A stretch of DNA of 64,000 nt from positions 148,573 through 212,572 of the forward strand of contig JAJFKO010000071.1 of assembly GCA_021773175.1 (NCBI GenBank). Reading direction: 5' to 3'. Below, piece after piece: positions 39,204 through 51,100 of the stretch. Source of the DNA: Gammaproteobacteria bacterium. Its GTDB lineage: Bacteria > Pseudomonadota > Gammaproteobacteria > JAJFKO01. Position numbers and translations under genes: made by a program. Numbering within the stretch: the first letter of the stretch is position 1; each line of letters begins with the position of its first letter. The notes beneath the pieces are model-generated. The model was not told the DNA's origin. It saw only the letters and a program-made list of their open reading frames with translations, and did not search any database.

Positions 39204-40789
39204 ACCTCAAACTCTTTCATTGAATACAACCTTTCTGCAACAATACCATGTTCTTGGCATTGTTGAACAAACTTATTCGACTCTGTTATTTGGATCGAAT
39301 CAGCTTCATATTTAAGTGCCATTAAGAAATTTAACCAAGGTTCCTGGCCCATTGCATATACATATGCTTGGTTACAACCAGATTTAATGACAATATCCCA
39401 AGCTTTATTTGCATCAGACCCCGATAGATTTCGATTATTATCATATTGTCTATTTAATGTTGAGGAGAGTAATGGGCCATAAAGCCAAGTTAGTGGCGCC
39501 CCATCACATTCCATACCAATAAATAAAACATCTATCTTGCCTATATAATCAAAAACATGTTCATATAATGCCATATCAATATTATTAGAGTCTGCAGCAA
39601 AAATAAACTTTTTCCCCAACAAATTAATATGATGAGCCAGTTTGCTATGGATATTCAAATCAGAGTGTTCGCCCAAGAATGGTAGTCCAGTGATTTCTCC
39701 GCCAGGAATTGACAATGATTCAAACTCATTTAAGATAAATACCTTTGCAAATCCAAGCTTATTAAATATTGTTTTTAAGCATGGGTCCATTAAAGAACCC
39801 TTATTATTTGTGGGAATAACAATGTTTTTTATTTTATGTCGTAATTGTAATAGCATTTCAAACAACACGTGGTCCTGATGGTTATGCGTAATTAAGACAT
39901 AATCTATTTGATCGGGTAAATCTTCAAATGTATAGCGAGGGATATCAGACTGAATATTATAACTAACCACTGGATCGATGAGTATCGAAACCTCTTGAGT
40001 CTGCAATAGAACACAAGCATGACCTAAATAACGAACTCTAACATCATTACCTTTATATTCTCTTGATAACGATAGCTCAGGTCTTTTTTCAGTAAAAAAA
40101 CTAGCAAACAAATCTAATTTATCAGAAGGAATCTCTAATAATTCTTGTAATGTTGACAAATCAACAGCTGCATATTTTGCCTTAAATAAATCATCAAGCC
40201 GTTTATCAGCAAACGCTAAATTTAAAGTAACAGCCTCATCGTTATCAAGCCTCGGGGTACTCAACACAAAATTTCGAAAATCCGATGAGGTATCAGATAT
40301 AGCAACACTTTGATAATTGTCTGTATAATATTTATGATAAAATAATGTCTCTATAAATCGTATCTGTGGATGACAGTTTAAATCATAAACCAATTCAACC
40401 ATTCCTTTTATTTCTGCTGGTAATTGTTGATACAAAGCTTCCATCGCATCACCGCGAGCATTCTCTAATAAAAATTTATCAAACCTTTTAATCGCCGCTT
40501 CTAAAGCAATCAAGTTAGTACACTCATCTTCAGTCGCACGAATTAAATCTTGTATTTTCTCCACGTTGCTTATTGGTAAGTCAACAAATGGACCACCCAG
40601 TAATTTAGGATTCTTAACTGCTTGTGCATGTACTTGTGGAGCTTGCACAAAGGATTGCATTATTTTTAGATGCCGATTTACAATATTGCATGCAGCAGTA
40701 TGTGGCGGAATAAGATAAGACCATGCATACCAGCTCCAAATTAGTGGTTCAACTTTAATACTTGGTTTTAAATATACTTTATTATTCAT
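39200..40789 (-). CDS. CmlA-family diiron beta-hydroxylase for NRPS-bound amino acids
   Basis: 529 residues, the same size and plan as CmlA of chloramphenicol biosynthesis. An N-terminal helical domain starts VEPLIWSWYAWSYLIPPHT and is followed by a metallo-beta-lactamase-fold domain (about 250-529). The metal site THNHQDH falls at about residues 302-308, close to CmlA His305/His307/Asp309. A Glu in PFLGEHSD (about 374) and an Asp in FAADSNN (about 399) correspond to other diiron ligands. CmlA-type enzymes use O2 to beta-hydroxylate an aminoacyl group on a carrier domain. It overlaps the KamA-like and SyrP-like genes by 4 nt each. Its substrate here is unknown; the last residue (unassigned hydrophobic code) is one candidate. 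Confidence 0.87.
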   Translation of the reverse strand: MNNKVYLKPSIKVEPLIWSWYAWSYLIPPHTAACNIVNRHLKIMQSFVQAPQVHAQAVKNPKLLGGPFVDLPISNVEKIQDLIRATEDECTNLIALEAAIKRFDKFLLENARGDAMEALYQQLPAEIKGMVELVYDLNCHPQIRFIETLFYHKYYTDNYQSVAISDTSSDFRNFVLSTPRLDNDEAVTLNLAFADKRLDDLFKAKYAAVDLSTLQELLEIPSDKLDLFASFFTEKRPELSLSREYKGNDVRVRYLGHACVLLQTQEVSILIDPVVSYNIQSDIPRYTFEDLPDQIDYVLITHNHQDHVLFEMLLQLRHKIKNIVIPTNNKGSLMDPCLKTIFNKLGFAKVFILNEFESLSIPGGEITGLPFLGEHSDLNIHSKLAHHINLLGKKFIFAADSNNIDMALYEHVFDYIGKIDVLFIGMECDGAPLTWLYGPLLSSTLNRQYDNNRNLSGSDANKAWDIVIKSGCNQAYVYAMGQEPWLNFLMALKYEADSIQITESNKFVQQCQEHGIVAERLYSMKEFEV

Positions 40790-42123
40790 ACAGAAACCTC
40801 AACATTGCTATTGTTACTATTTGGAGAAAAATCCGGAATCGTTTCATTCTGGAAAAAATGCTTATCTTCAGAAAAAGCTGGCTCAAGATGATCAAACCAT
40901 GTTGCATTTCCATCAAATTTAGCAAAAAATATCTTCCCAACATAACTTGGAATTCTTGCCTGCATATAACGAAGAATAAAACAATCGACGCCAGCTAAAG
41001 TCTTTCTACCAAGAATTTCAATTTTACCCGTGGTAGCACTCATTATTGGACCACGTGCTGTACGGCCTAATCCTGATACGTTTTGTATAGAAGATTGATA
41101 AATTGTTAAGGCCTCAAATAGAGGTAGCTCAAAGTAATTCTTGGCACCCGTATCGCGCTCAACAAACACATAGTAAGGAACAATACCTAGTTCTACCTGC
41201 TTTTTCCAAAGCTTAATCCAATCATCAACGCTATTATTAATATTTGCTAAAATAGGCGCTTGGCTACGAATAATAACCCCTGTATTTTTAATCTTTGTAA
41301 CGGCTTGTTTAACAACTTCCGTTGATAATTCCCGCCAATGATTTATATGCGCCATAAACGCGACATGTTTACCACGTTGTACCAATTTAGAAAATAGTTC
41401 TAATAATTGTGGAGCATCACTATCTGTTAAAAATCGATAAGGCCAATAGGTTAATGCTTTAGAACCAATTCTGATCGTGGTTATATGCGCTAATTCCGGC
41501 TGCAATAAACGTTCTAATAAATTTTGTAAGTGATGTGTTTTCATCACTAAAGGGTCACCGCCCGTTATTAATAAATCCGTTACTTGTGTGTTGGCTTTCA
41601 AGTAGTCAACTAAAACTTGCTCACTATCAGCAGAAAATTTTAAGGTTTTATCACCTATAAATTGAGCCCAGCGAAAACAGAATGTGCAGTAGCTATGACA
41701 AGTCTGCCCTTGTTTAGGAAAATATAAAACCGTTTCGTTATATTTATGTTGTATTCCCGCTAGATATTCATCATTAAATACAGGGATATTATATTCCGTT
41801 TGTCCAGAAGGATGAGGATTTAATGCCATACGGATACGATATATTTGTTGAGCCAACTCTGTTTTTGAAGCATTGTTCTTTAACAACCTTGCAATTTGTT
41901 GAAAATATACTTTTGGTAACATATCTTGTTGTGGAAATGTCAATATAAACAATGGATCAGTCGCATAATTTTGCCAATCAATAAGCTCATCAAGCACATA
42001 ATTATTTACTCTAAATGGTAATATCCTAGAAACAATATCAAGTGCATACAAACTATCCGCATCTAGATATTTAATCTGTGGAATAGATTTGTAATTATGT
42101 CCTGTATAAACTTTATATTTCAT
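40786..42123 (-). CDS. KamA-family radical-SAM, PLP-dependent aminomutase-like enzyme
   Basis: A 445-residue relative of lysine 2,3-aminomutase. The 4Fe-4S/SAM motif is C142-x3-C146-x2-C149 (CHSYCTFC), followed by LLITGGDPLVM (188-192) and RSQAPILANINN, all typical of KamA. The PLP lysine is probably Lys367 (ATTGKIEI), but the usual PGGGGK loop is changed. By eye, the two aspartates that clamp the lysine side chain in clostridial KamA align with Glu322 and Ile360, so L-lysine is probably not the substrate. It lacks the C-terminal Cys cluster of KamA. It sits 16 nt after NRPS-2 and overlaps the CmlA-like gene, so it likely supplies a beta-amino acid to the assembly line, possibly for the unusual fifth A domain. 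Confidence 0.82.
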   Translation of the reverse strand: MKYKVYTGHNYKSIPQIKYLDADSLYALDIVSRILPFRVNNYVLDELIDWQNYATDPLFILTFPQQDMLPKVYFQQIARLLKNNASKTELAQQIYRIRMALNPHPSGQTEYNIPVFNDEYLAGIQHKYNETVLYFPKQGQTCHSYCTFCFRWAQFIGDKTLKFSADSEQVLVDYLKANTQVTDLLITGGDPLVMKTHHLQNLLERLLQPELAHITTIRIGSKALTYWPYRFLTDSDAPQLLELFSKLVQRGKHVAFMAHINHWRELSTEVVKQAVTKIKNTGVIIRSQAPILANINNSVDDWIKLWKKQVELGIVPYYVFVERDTGAKNYFELPLFEALTIYQSSIQNVSGLGRTARGPIMSATTGKIEILGRKTLAGVDCFILRYMQARIPSYVGKIFFAKFDGNATWFDHLEPAFSEDKHFFQNETIPDFSPNSNNSNVEVSV

Positions 42124-42139
42124 CTTGCTCTACTTAACC

Positions 42140-45100
42140 CTACTCAATTGATTCAACATTATAGTTATTTAAAAAACCAGCCAAGACATCAGCAATTTCG
42201 CTATCGCCAATCTGTATTAGTAGCTTCTCTAAATGTTCATACACACCAGGGACTAAAAATTCATGTTTATAAAAATGCAACAGTTGTTTACAAAGAAAAC
42301 TGTCGTTGTTATTGACTGCAAACATGAGATTATTAATTAATTTTGAATCGCTTTTTTGGCTATTATTTCTATTTTCGAGAATATCCTTGATGATTTCAGT
42401 GGCCAATCCAACATGTTCATGATCAAACAAATGATTATGTTCTGCTGCAATACTTAAAATATTAATATTATTTGTTACAACATTATACCAACCATTAAAA
42501 GGATCTTTCCAATATTGTTTATTTGCTCTTCTTGGCACACTTGATTTTATTAATGATACTTTACCATTATAAACTTGAGGCAAATAGTTCCTAGCTAACT
42601 GATAAGAATGCTCAAACTCAAATAAAATTGCTTTACCATCATGACTATCTGGACTAATACCTTTCTCCGATAGATATAGCTGCATATATTCTTCTCGCTC
42701 AGACTTATTAGTATCAACTTTATCTCTTACCGCAAAATTAAAGCTATCAATCAAAATAACATTCTCAACAACATCACCCTGTAACTGCAATTGTCGGGCA
42801 ATTTCAAATGCAAGCACTCCACCATACGACCAACCAGCTAACACATAAGGTCCGTCCGCCTGTATTGACTTGACAATTTGAATATAATAACGAGCCACTT
42901 TTTCAATACTTGTAAATGCATTTTCATGGTCTCCATAACGAGGATTTGAAATTGCATATATTGAGTAATCAGTAGGCATATCTGCTAATAAACTATAAGG
43001 TGAAGCTAAGCCACTTGCTTGGTGAAATAATATTAACTTATTAGTCGTATTTGATTTTTTAATTGGTAAAACATAACGTTTAAAGTCAGTGACATCAGAA
43101 CCACCCCCTCTGCGTTGAGAAAACAATTTTGCAATAGCAACCACTGTCCGATAGGAGAATATATCCACTATTGAGATATTGCAGTGCATGTGTTTTTGGA
43201 TTCTGTTTACTAACATAATTGCCAATAATGAATTCCCACCACTATCAAAGAAATCACTAAAGATAGAAATACTGTCTCTTTGCAAAATATCTTTAAATTC
43301 TTCTAATAAGCGTTCCTCAACTATTGTTCTTGGCTGACAATCTTCGCTAAATTTTTCATTAGAAGTAACTAGAACCGACAATGCCTTATAACTAACTTTA
43401 CCATTTTCTAACAATGGTAAACTATCAAGATAAACATATCGATTCGGTAGCATATAATTTGGGAGCTGCTTTATTAACTCGATATTCAAATCATCCGTTT
43501 TAGCGTTTCTTTCAAGCACAACATAAGCAACTAGTTGCGTTATTTCTTTATTTTGCTTAGATGCAATCACCGCCACTGAGCTGACAAAATCTAGCATTAA
43601 TATGTTTTTTTCAACCTCAGCGAGCTCAACTCGACAGCCATTAATTTTTATTTGCTGGTCGCGACGACCTAAAATTTCAATGTCTCCTGAATCAAGATAA
43701 CGACCAAGATCACCACTTTTATAGATTGGTTGTTTGCCATCAAGTTCCAGGCTAATGAAGTTTTCAGTAGTTAATTGCGGATCATCATAATAACCTTGCG
43801 TCACATTTTCTCCGGCTATATATATCTCACCAATAACGCCTGTTGGTTGTAATTTTTGATGAGGATTTAATATATATATTGCCGTATTATTTATCGGCTT
43901 GCCAATTGTTATTGGCATTAATCTACTGGTGTCACTTTGATAAAGTACTGCTGCACTGGACCAGACAGTGGCCTCAGAAGGACCATATTCATTGTATAAG
44001 TTTGCATGAGGATTAACTTTATCATGCCTTGTGATTATATTTGGATTAACGTTCTCTCCTGCCAAAATTATATGTTTTAATGAAGAAAAGTTAGTGGCAA
44101 GTTCCTCATTAATAAGCATCTGATAAAACGAAGGGATACAAAGTGTCGTATCGACGTTGTATTGTTGTATCATACCCGCGACAGATCCAGGTGTAATATC
44201 TGCTTTTTCAGGTAATACTAGTGTTTTTGCATTGACTAAACACCAGAATATTCCTGCTATTGAACTATCAAAGCCTATGCTTGATAGTAAAAGGAAACGC
44301 TCACAACCACCTTGATAAAAATCATTTCTGGCCATAGTTGAATTAATTAAATTACGATGATTAACAGCGACACCTTTAGGCTTCCCTGTCGAACCTGAGG
44401 TGAAGATAATATACGCTAAGCTTTCTAAATTAAGTTTAACTTTCAACAATGTTTTTGCCTGTAGTTTCTTATCTAGTTTATGCTCATTATTGAATACAAA
44501 AAGAGGTGGCAACTGCCCTTCTAATGAGGCTCGCAAAGATTCTTTTGTTAAAATACATTTTACCTTTGCTTTGTTAATAACATAAGTAATTCTTGCTTCA
44601 GGTTGCAGTGGATCGATAGGAACATAAACGGCTCCCAGTTTGAAGATAGCAAGAATATAAGCAACCAGCTCAATAGAAGCATCACAACATACAGCGATCT
44701 TGTCACCAACCGTAATATTGAAGTCATTATAAAGTAATGTAGCAATAAGATCAGACATCTCTAACAATGCAGCATAATTTATTGTCTGTTCCGGAGTGAT
44801 CACCGCTACAGCTTCAGAATTATGATGAATATTATCAAAAATAATTTGTAATATTGATGTGTTATTCGTGAAGTAATCAATACTTTGCCCTCTTGAGGCT
44901 TGTATCACAGATTTCTTATCTTCAGTATTTAATAACTCCATTGATGCAATACCTATAGCGTCTCTCGCTAAAACATGATCAATAATATTCTCAAAATAAA
45001 TAGCCATGTGTTGTATAGTTGTTAAAGAAAATACATCCTTTGCATATTCTATAGCAAAAGCAATACTGTTATTATCCTCAACAGCAATCAAAGAAAAATC

Positions 45101-48100
45101 AAATTTCGCAGTCCCTTTGGTGTTCTCTAATTCTTTAAGCTTTAAATCACCTAAAGATATACTACTTGTACCGACATTCTGTAAAACAAAAGCAACTTGA
45201 TAGATTGGATTAACATCTAAATCACGTTCAAAGTCTATAGTCTCAACTAAAGCATCAAAAGGTACGTCTTGATTATCATAAGCCTGTAATGCAATTTCTT
45301 TAACGTGTGCTAATAATTGCTTGAAGTTCCAATCTGGATTTAATAAACATCGGAAAACTAACGTATTGATAAAACAACCAATTGTATTTTCATAGTCTGC
45401 ATTTTGACGATGCGCTACAGGTGAACCAACAAGAATGTCATCTTCACCTGTATATAGATACAAGAATATATAATAGCAACTTAACAATGTCATAAATAAT
45501 GTAGCATTATTTGCATCAGCATATTGCTTTACTTTCTTCGCTTTATCTTCTGATACTTGGAACTGATATATAGCGCCTTCATGTGTACGCGCTAATTCAG
45601 GACTCACATCAGCAGGAAATTGTAAAATACCACTAATACCCTCTAATTTATTCTGCCAATAAGCCAGTTGCTTTTTATACACATCTGTTTGTATAAAACT
45701 TTGTTGGTTTTCAGCATATTGATAATATTGTGCAACATCAGGCAATGTAATGTCATAATTATTAGAAAATGATGTATATAGAATATTTAGCTCTTTAAAA
45801 ATAATACCATTTGACCAACGATCCGTAATAATGTGATGCAATAGTATTAACAACACATTCTTATTATCATGACACTGAATTAGCACGGTTTGCATTAGTT
45901 GATCGTTATCAAGTTTTAACTTTTTATTACTCATGGCGTGCATTTCTTTATTTATTATTATTTCTTGTTGTTCAGAAGCAAACTCACGCGCATCTAGTGT
46001 TGACAATAAAAAGGCAGTATATTTCTTTATTTCCTGGGTAACGCTACCATCATCATTCTCGATGAAGCTTGTCCGTAATGCGGAATGTCGTTTGCAAAGT
46101 TCATTAAACGCTTTTTCTAATGCAGAGATATTCAATTTACCATGCAGTTCAAATGCATTAAATAGATTATAAACTCCTGGAGTTTGTATAACCTTATCTA
46201 AAACCCACATTTGTCTTTGTATAAATGATAGTGGGTAGAAAGAATGCTTACTGGCAATCTCACTTCTATTATTCACGCTAATATCATCAATTTTTGTATC
46301 AATGTCATCACAGATATCATTTAGCTTGCTAGCCATTTCACGTATAGTTGGCGCTTCAAAAATTAAACGCAACGGGATATTCACCTTATATTTTCTTTTT
46401 ACTCTTGCCATTAACCGTGTTGCAATTAATGAATGTCCGCCGATTAAAAAGAAACTATCATCAATACCAAAACTATCTTTTGTTAATAATTCTTGCCAGA
46501 TAGTTAACAAATCTTGTTCCAATGCTGTTAATTGGTTTGTTTTAGAAACGGTTTCCATGTTGACATTAGTATATTCTGTTATTAACTTAATCCTATCAAT
46601 CTTGCCATTTGCTGTTATTGGAAATGAAGCAATATTATGAATATGCTCTGGAGTCATATAGCTCGGCAACTTATCTTGTAGCCACTGTCGAATCACTGCA
46701 TCAACACTTTCATCTTCATTTTCCATCTTCAAAAAAGCATATAAAACCATCTCTGAATTACTGTTTTGCTTAGTAACGAGTACTGCGTTACTGATTAACT
46801 CATGACTTTTTAATATATTTTCAACTTCTTTTAAAGAAACTTGATTGCCTCTTATTTTCACCATATCATCTTCACGACCAAACAACTCTAAACTTCCATC
46901 AAAAAGGAAACGAGCCATATCGCCCGTTTTATACATAACCCGACTCTCTTCAAACGGATTATTTATGAAATGTTGTGATGTTAAGACCTCATTATTGATA
47001 TAGCCTTTCGTCATTGTGTTACTTGTGACATAGAGAGCACCAATTACCCCAGTAGGAACAACTTGTAATGCTTTATTTAAAATATAGACTTTACTGTTAT
47101 CTGTAACAAAACTAGATTTATTGATTTTTTTAGCTGCGATGTCATATTGTATTTCTTCACAATATATCGAAGTTGCTTCTGTAGAACCAAAACGGTTTAA
47201 GAGCATGGCTTCTGGATATGCCCGACAAAAATCTAACGTTAATTGCGGGTCAAGATATTCGCCATTTACGCCCCAGAATTTTAATTGTGGCAGTAACTCG
47301 CGAATATTAGCGTGATGTTCCATGATAATACGCAGTAACGATGGTACGAGATCAATTCTAGTAACCTGCCATTGTTTTAATTTTGCAATTAAATGCTCTG
47401 AATCCACTAAATCTTCTTGGCTGGTAATAACGGTAGTAATACCTTGCGAGACTGCACCTAACATTTCCCAAAACGTATCAATAGTATTAATGGGAGCCAA
47501 CATGCATTGTCTATCAGTCGCTTTAAGCGAATAACGATGCCACATCCATTGAAAACGTTGCAGCATATTAGCATGCGTTCCTAATACTGCTTTTGGCTCT
47601 CCTGTAGAGCCAGAAGTAAACAGAACAAAAGCATTATCAGCAGGCTGAATAGAGATATCCGGTCGTTTTTGGCTGCAATTTATTAGCTTTTTATCTACAT
47701 CAAGCCGAATAATATCTCCCATGAATGCGCTTAGCTTGCCTAATAAATAGCTTTTTGTAACTAACAACTTATTCTCAAGCTCAGAAAATAATTTAGTTAT
47801 TCTTACCATTGGATAATTGGCTTCTACTGGTACATAAACTGCACCTATTTTTAATATTGCCAAAAGTGCGATGACCGCATCGTTACTACGTTCTAAACAA
47901 ACATAAACGAAATCACCGTGCTTAATATCATATTGATCTATCATATGATTAGCCAGTTGATTTGCACGCATATCTAAGTCACTAAAGCTTAGTTGTTCGT
48001 CTTTATATATTATGGCTATCGCAGTAGGTTGCTTATCAACTTGCTCGATGAATCGCTCTTGAACACATGATATAGATGGGTAAGTTGTATTAGTATTATT

Positions 48101-51100
48101 ATACTGATAGATGATTTCTTGCTTTTCACTTTCAGCAAGCATTATAACATTACTAGCAGATTCATTAGTACCCGAGATAAGATCAAGTAAAATCACATTT
48201 AAATGTCGACTAATTTGTGCAACTTGCTCTTTACAAAAATGCTGTTTATCTGCCTTAAATTTAAGAGTTAGCTCATTATCTGGTAAAACTAAAACTGTTA
48301 ATGGATATTCATTGCGACCAATACCTTTTACACCTTCTACTAGCAATGGAGCATCCATATCATCAGTATTTTCGGGGATATTTTCATAAACGAGAATACT
48401 ATCAAATATGTTTTCATGATGGTTCTCTGTTAGCAATGTCTGAATCGTGGCTAATGATAAGTAACCATAAGTCTGCATCTCACTCATTTTCTGTTGTAGA
48501 TCACATAATTGCTCTTTAATTGAAGAACCATCTGCAAGTTTAATACGCATTGGCAATGTATTGATAAACAATCCTACGATATTCTCTACACCCGGAACTG
48601 GAATAGAACGTCCAGAAACAGCAACACCAAACGCAATATCTATATTACGCGTATAACGTGATAATAGAATCGCCCATGCTAACTGCATTACCGTATTCAG
48701 TGTTACGCCATTAACTTTAGCCAATTGTCGTAATTGATTGCTCACATCAGAAGCTATAACCAAATCATTTTCAAAGAAAGATAAACCATTTATTGCTACC
48801 TCTGTATTGCGAATATAGTCAAAGCGTGTTGGAGAGTTAAATGCAGCTAAATGCTGTTTCCAAAATGTTGTTGCTGCATTGATATCACAATTTTCCTGCC
48901 AAGCTATATAAGCAGAATAAGGTCGTGCATAATCTAATTTAATCAGCTTTTCCTTTAATAGTTGGTCATATGCTTTTTGGATATCAGACCAAATTAGTGG
49001 CCAACACCAACCATCAAATAAGATATGGTGATGACTCACAATACAAAATGCTTGATTAGTATTGTATTTAATAATTATTACTCTAAAAGCGCTGTTTGCA
49101 TAAAGATCAAATTTATCCTGCCGATCAAGCAGTAGATATTCATCTAATGCAACATCCAAATTAGCATACTGCTGCTTACTCCAATCAACTTCATGCCACG
49201 CCAAATTCACATCACGATTAACTATTTGAAGAGGAAGATCTAAATTTTCTGTTACAAATCTTGTCCGCATAATGTCATGTTTCTCACAAACAGCATGCCA
49301 TGCAGTATGTAATAAGTTTACATTCAAATTTTCACTATTAAGTACAAAAATACTCTGCATAAAATAGGTTTGTCTTTCAACATACATTTGCTCATAAAAT
49401 AACAATCCCTGCTGCATTGGAGACAATGGATAGATATTTTGAATTGTGGTGTCACCATTCGTTAATATGTCTAATTGTTGTTGAGAAATGTCTGCCAAAG
49501 GAAAATCTGATGGTGTATAGCCAAAGTTCTCAGCTTTAGTACAATAATTAATAAGCTCAGTAAGACATTGTATATATAGATTGGCAACATTTTCTATTGT
49601 TGTCTTTTGAAAATGATTAGAGCTATAACTACAAATCAATGTTAGTTGACTGTTGGCAATCTCACTGACAAAGTCTATTAGAGTAGTACGTTTGTTTTCT
49701 TTAGCAATACAATTTGGTGTTATGAAATCTTTAGAAGTAAATATTTTATCATTAACCGCATTATCATTATCGTGCCATTGTCCTAAATAATTAAAACAAA
49801 TCTCAGGTTTAGAGATTGCATTTATTATATTTCTAGTTTCTGCATCACTAGATAGATGTTTCATAATAGCAAAGCCAACACCTTTCATGGGAATAGCTCG
49901 CAAGGTTTCTTTAATACTTTTTATAGTATCCGTATGGGTATGCTTTAAATCTGCTGTTAAAATCACCGGAAACATAGAAGTAAACCAACCGACTGTTCTC
50001 GAAATATCAAGATTAGCAGCAATATTCTCGCGCCCATGTCCTTCTAATAGGATTGCAAAACTATTACTACCTTGCCATTGATGTAGACACAGGGTTAATG
50101 CTGATAATAATATATCATTAATCTGTGTATTAAAGGCTTTGGGGACATCTCTTAACAATTTGGTAGTTAATTCTTTATCTAGTTTAATAACAACATCATC
50201 GCTTTGTTCAATAGTTAGTTCAGTACTACTAGTATCTGTTGTTAATTGATGAGTAGATATATCTACTAAATTTTTCCAATCTTGTAACTGTGTTTTAAGC
50301 ACATCAGAGTTAACATAATCAAGCAGCGTATTTGCCCATTGTTGATAAGAAGCTGTCTTGGCTGGTAATGATAACTCTTTATTAGCCACTAACTGTTGGC
50401 ATAATTGCTCCATGTCTTCGAGTATAATTCGCCAAGAAACACCATCGACTAGCAAATGATGAACAACAAAAAATAGCTGCTGTGATCTTGATAGTCCACA
50501 ATCATATAAAATCACTCTAAATAGCGGTCCTGACTTAAGATTTAAGCTAGCCTGAATAGCATTAATTGATAGATTGATTCTGTTATCAATTTCTTCACTA
50601 GAAAACTGACTTAAATTAACGACACTAACAAATTTATCAATACAATTTTGATATTCTTCGAAGGCATAACAGTGTTGCATCCAACCTTCATTTTGATTAA
50701 GGAAGCGCGTTCTTAATATATCATGGTGACAAATAAGTTGCCGCATCATGTTGCATAAAATAGTCAAATCTAATCTTTTATGTACATTTAAAAAAGCAAC
50801 CTGGTTAAAGTGTTCTGGCTTACTATGCTGTGTTGCGAAAAACCATTCTTGGATTGGCGTTAATGGAATATCGCCTTGCATAGATGTGACTATTGGCGTT
50901 GCTGCAACTTGTATTGACTCATATTCTGCTAAGGCTGCTTGCTCTGCAACTGTTGGCGCTTGAAAAACATCTTTAATACTGAGAATTAAGCCCTTGCTGC
51001 GTATTCGTGATACAAGTTGTAAACTCAATATTGAGTCACCACCTAGACTAAAGAAGTTATCATGTATGCTAAGCTGTTCCAAAGATAACAATTCACACCA

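Noticed and set aside
39200..40789. Metallo-beta-lactamase-fold protein as a hydrolase (UlaG-like lactonase or resistance enzyme)
   Set aside because: The length, the N-terminal domain opening VEPLIWSWYAWSYLIPP and the added Glu/Asp ligands match CmlA-type diiron hydroxylases, and the NRPS operon context agrees.
40786..42123. KamA-like protein as EpmB (EF-P lysine modification)
   Set aside because: EpmB is shorter and lies near EF-P genes; this protein has extra C-terminal sequence and sits inside an NRPS operon.
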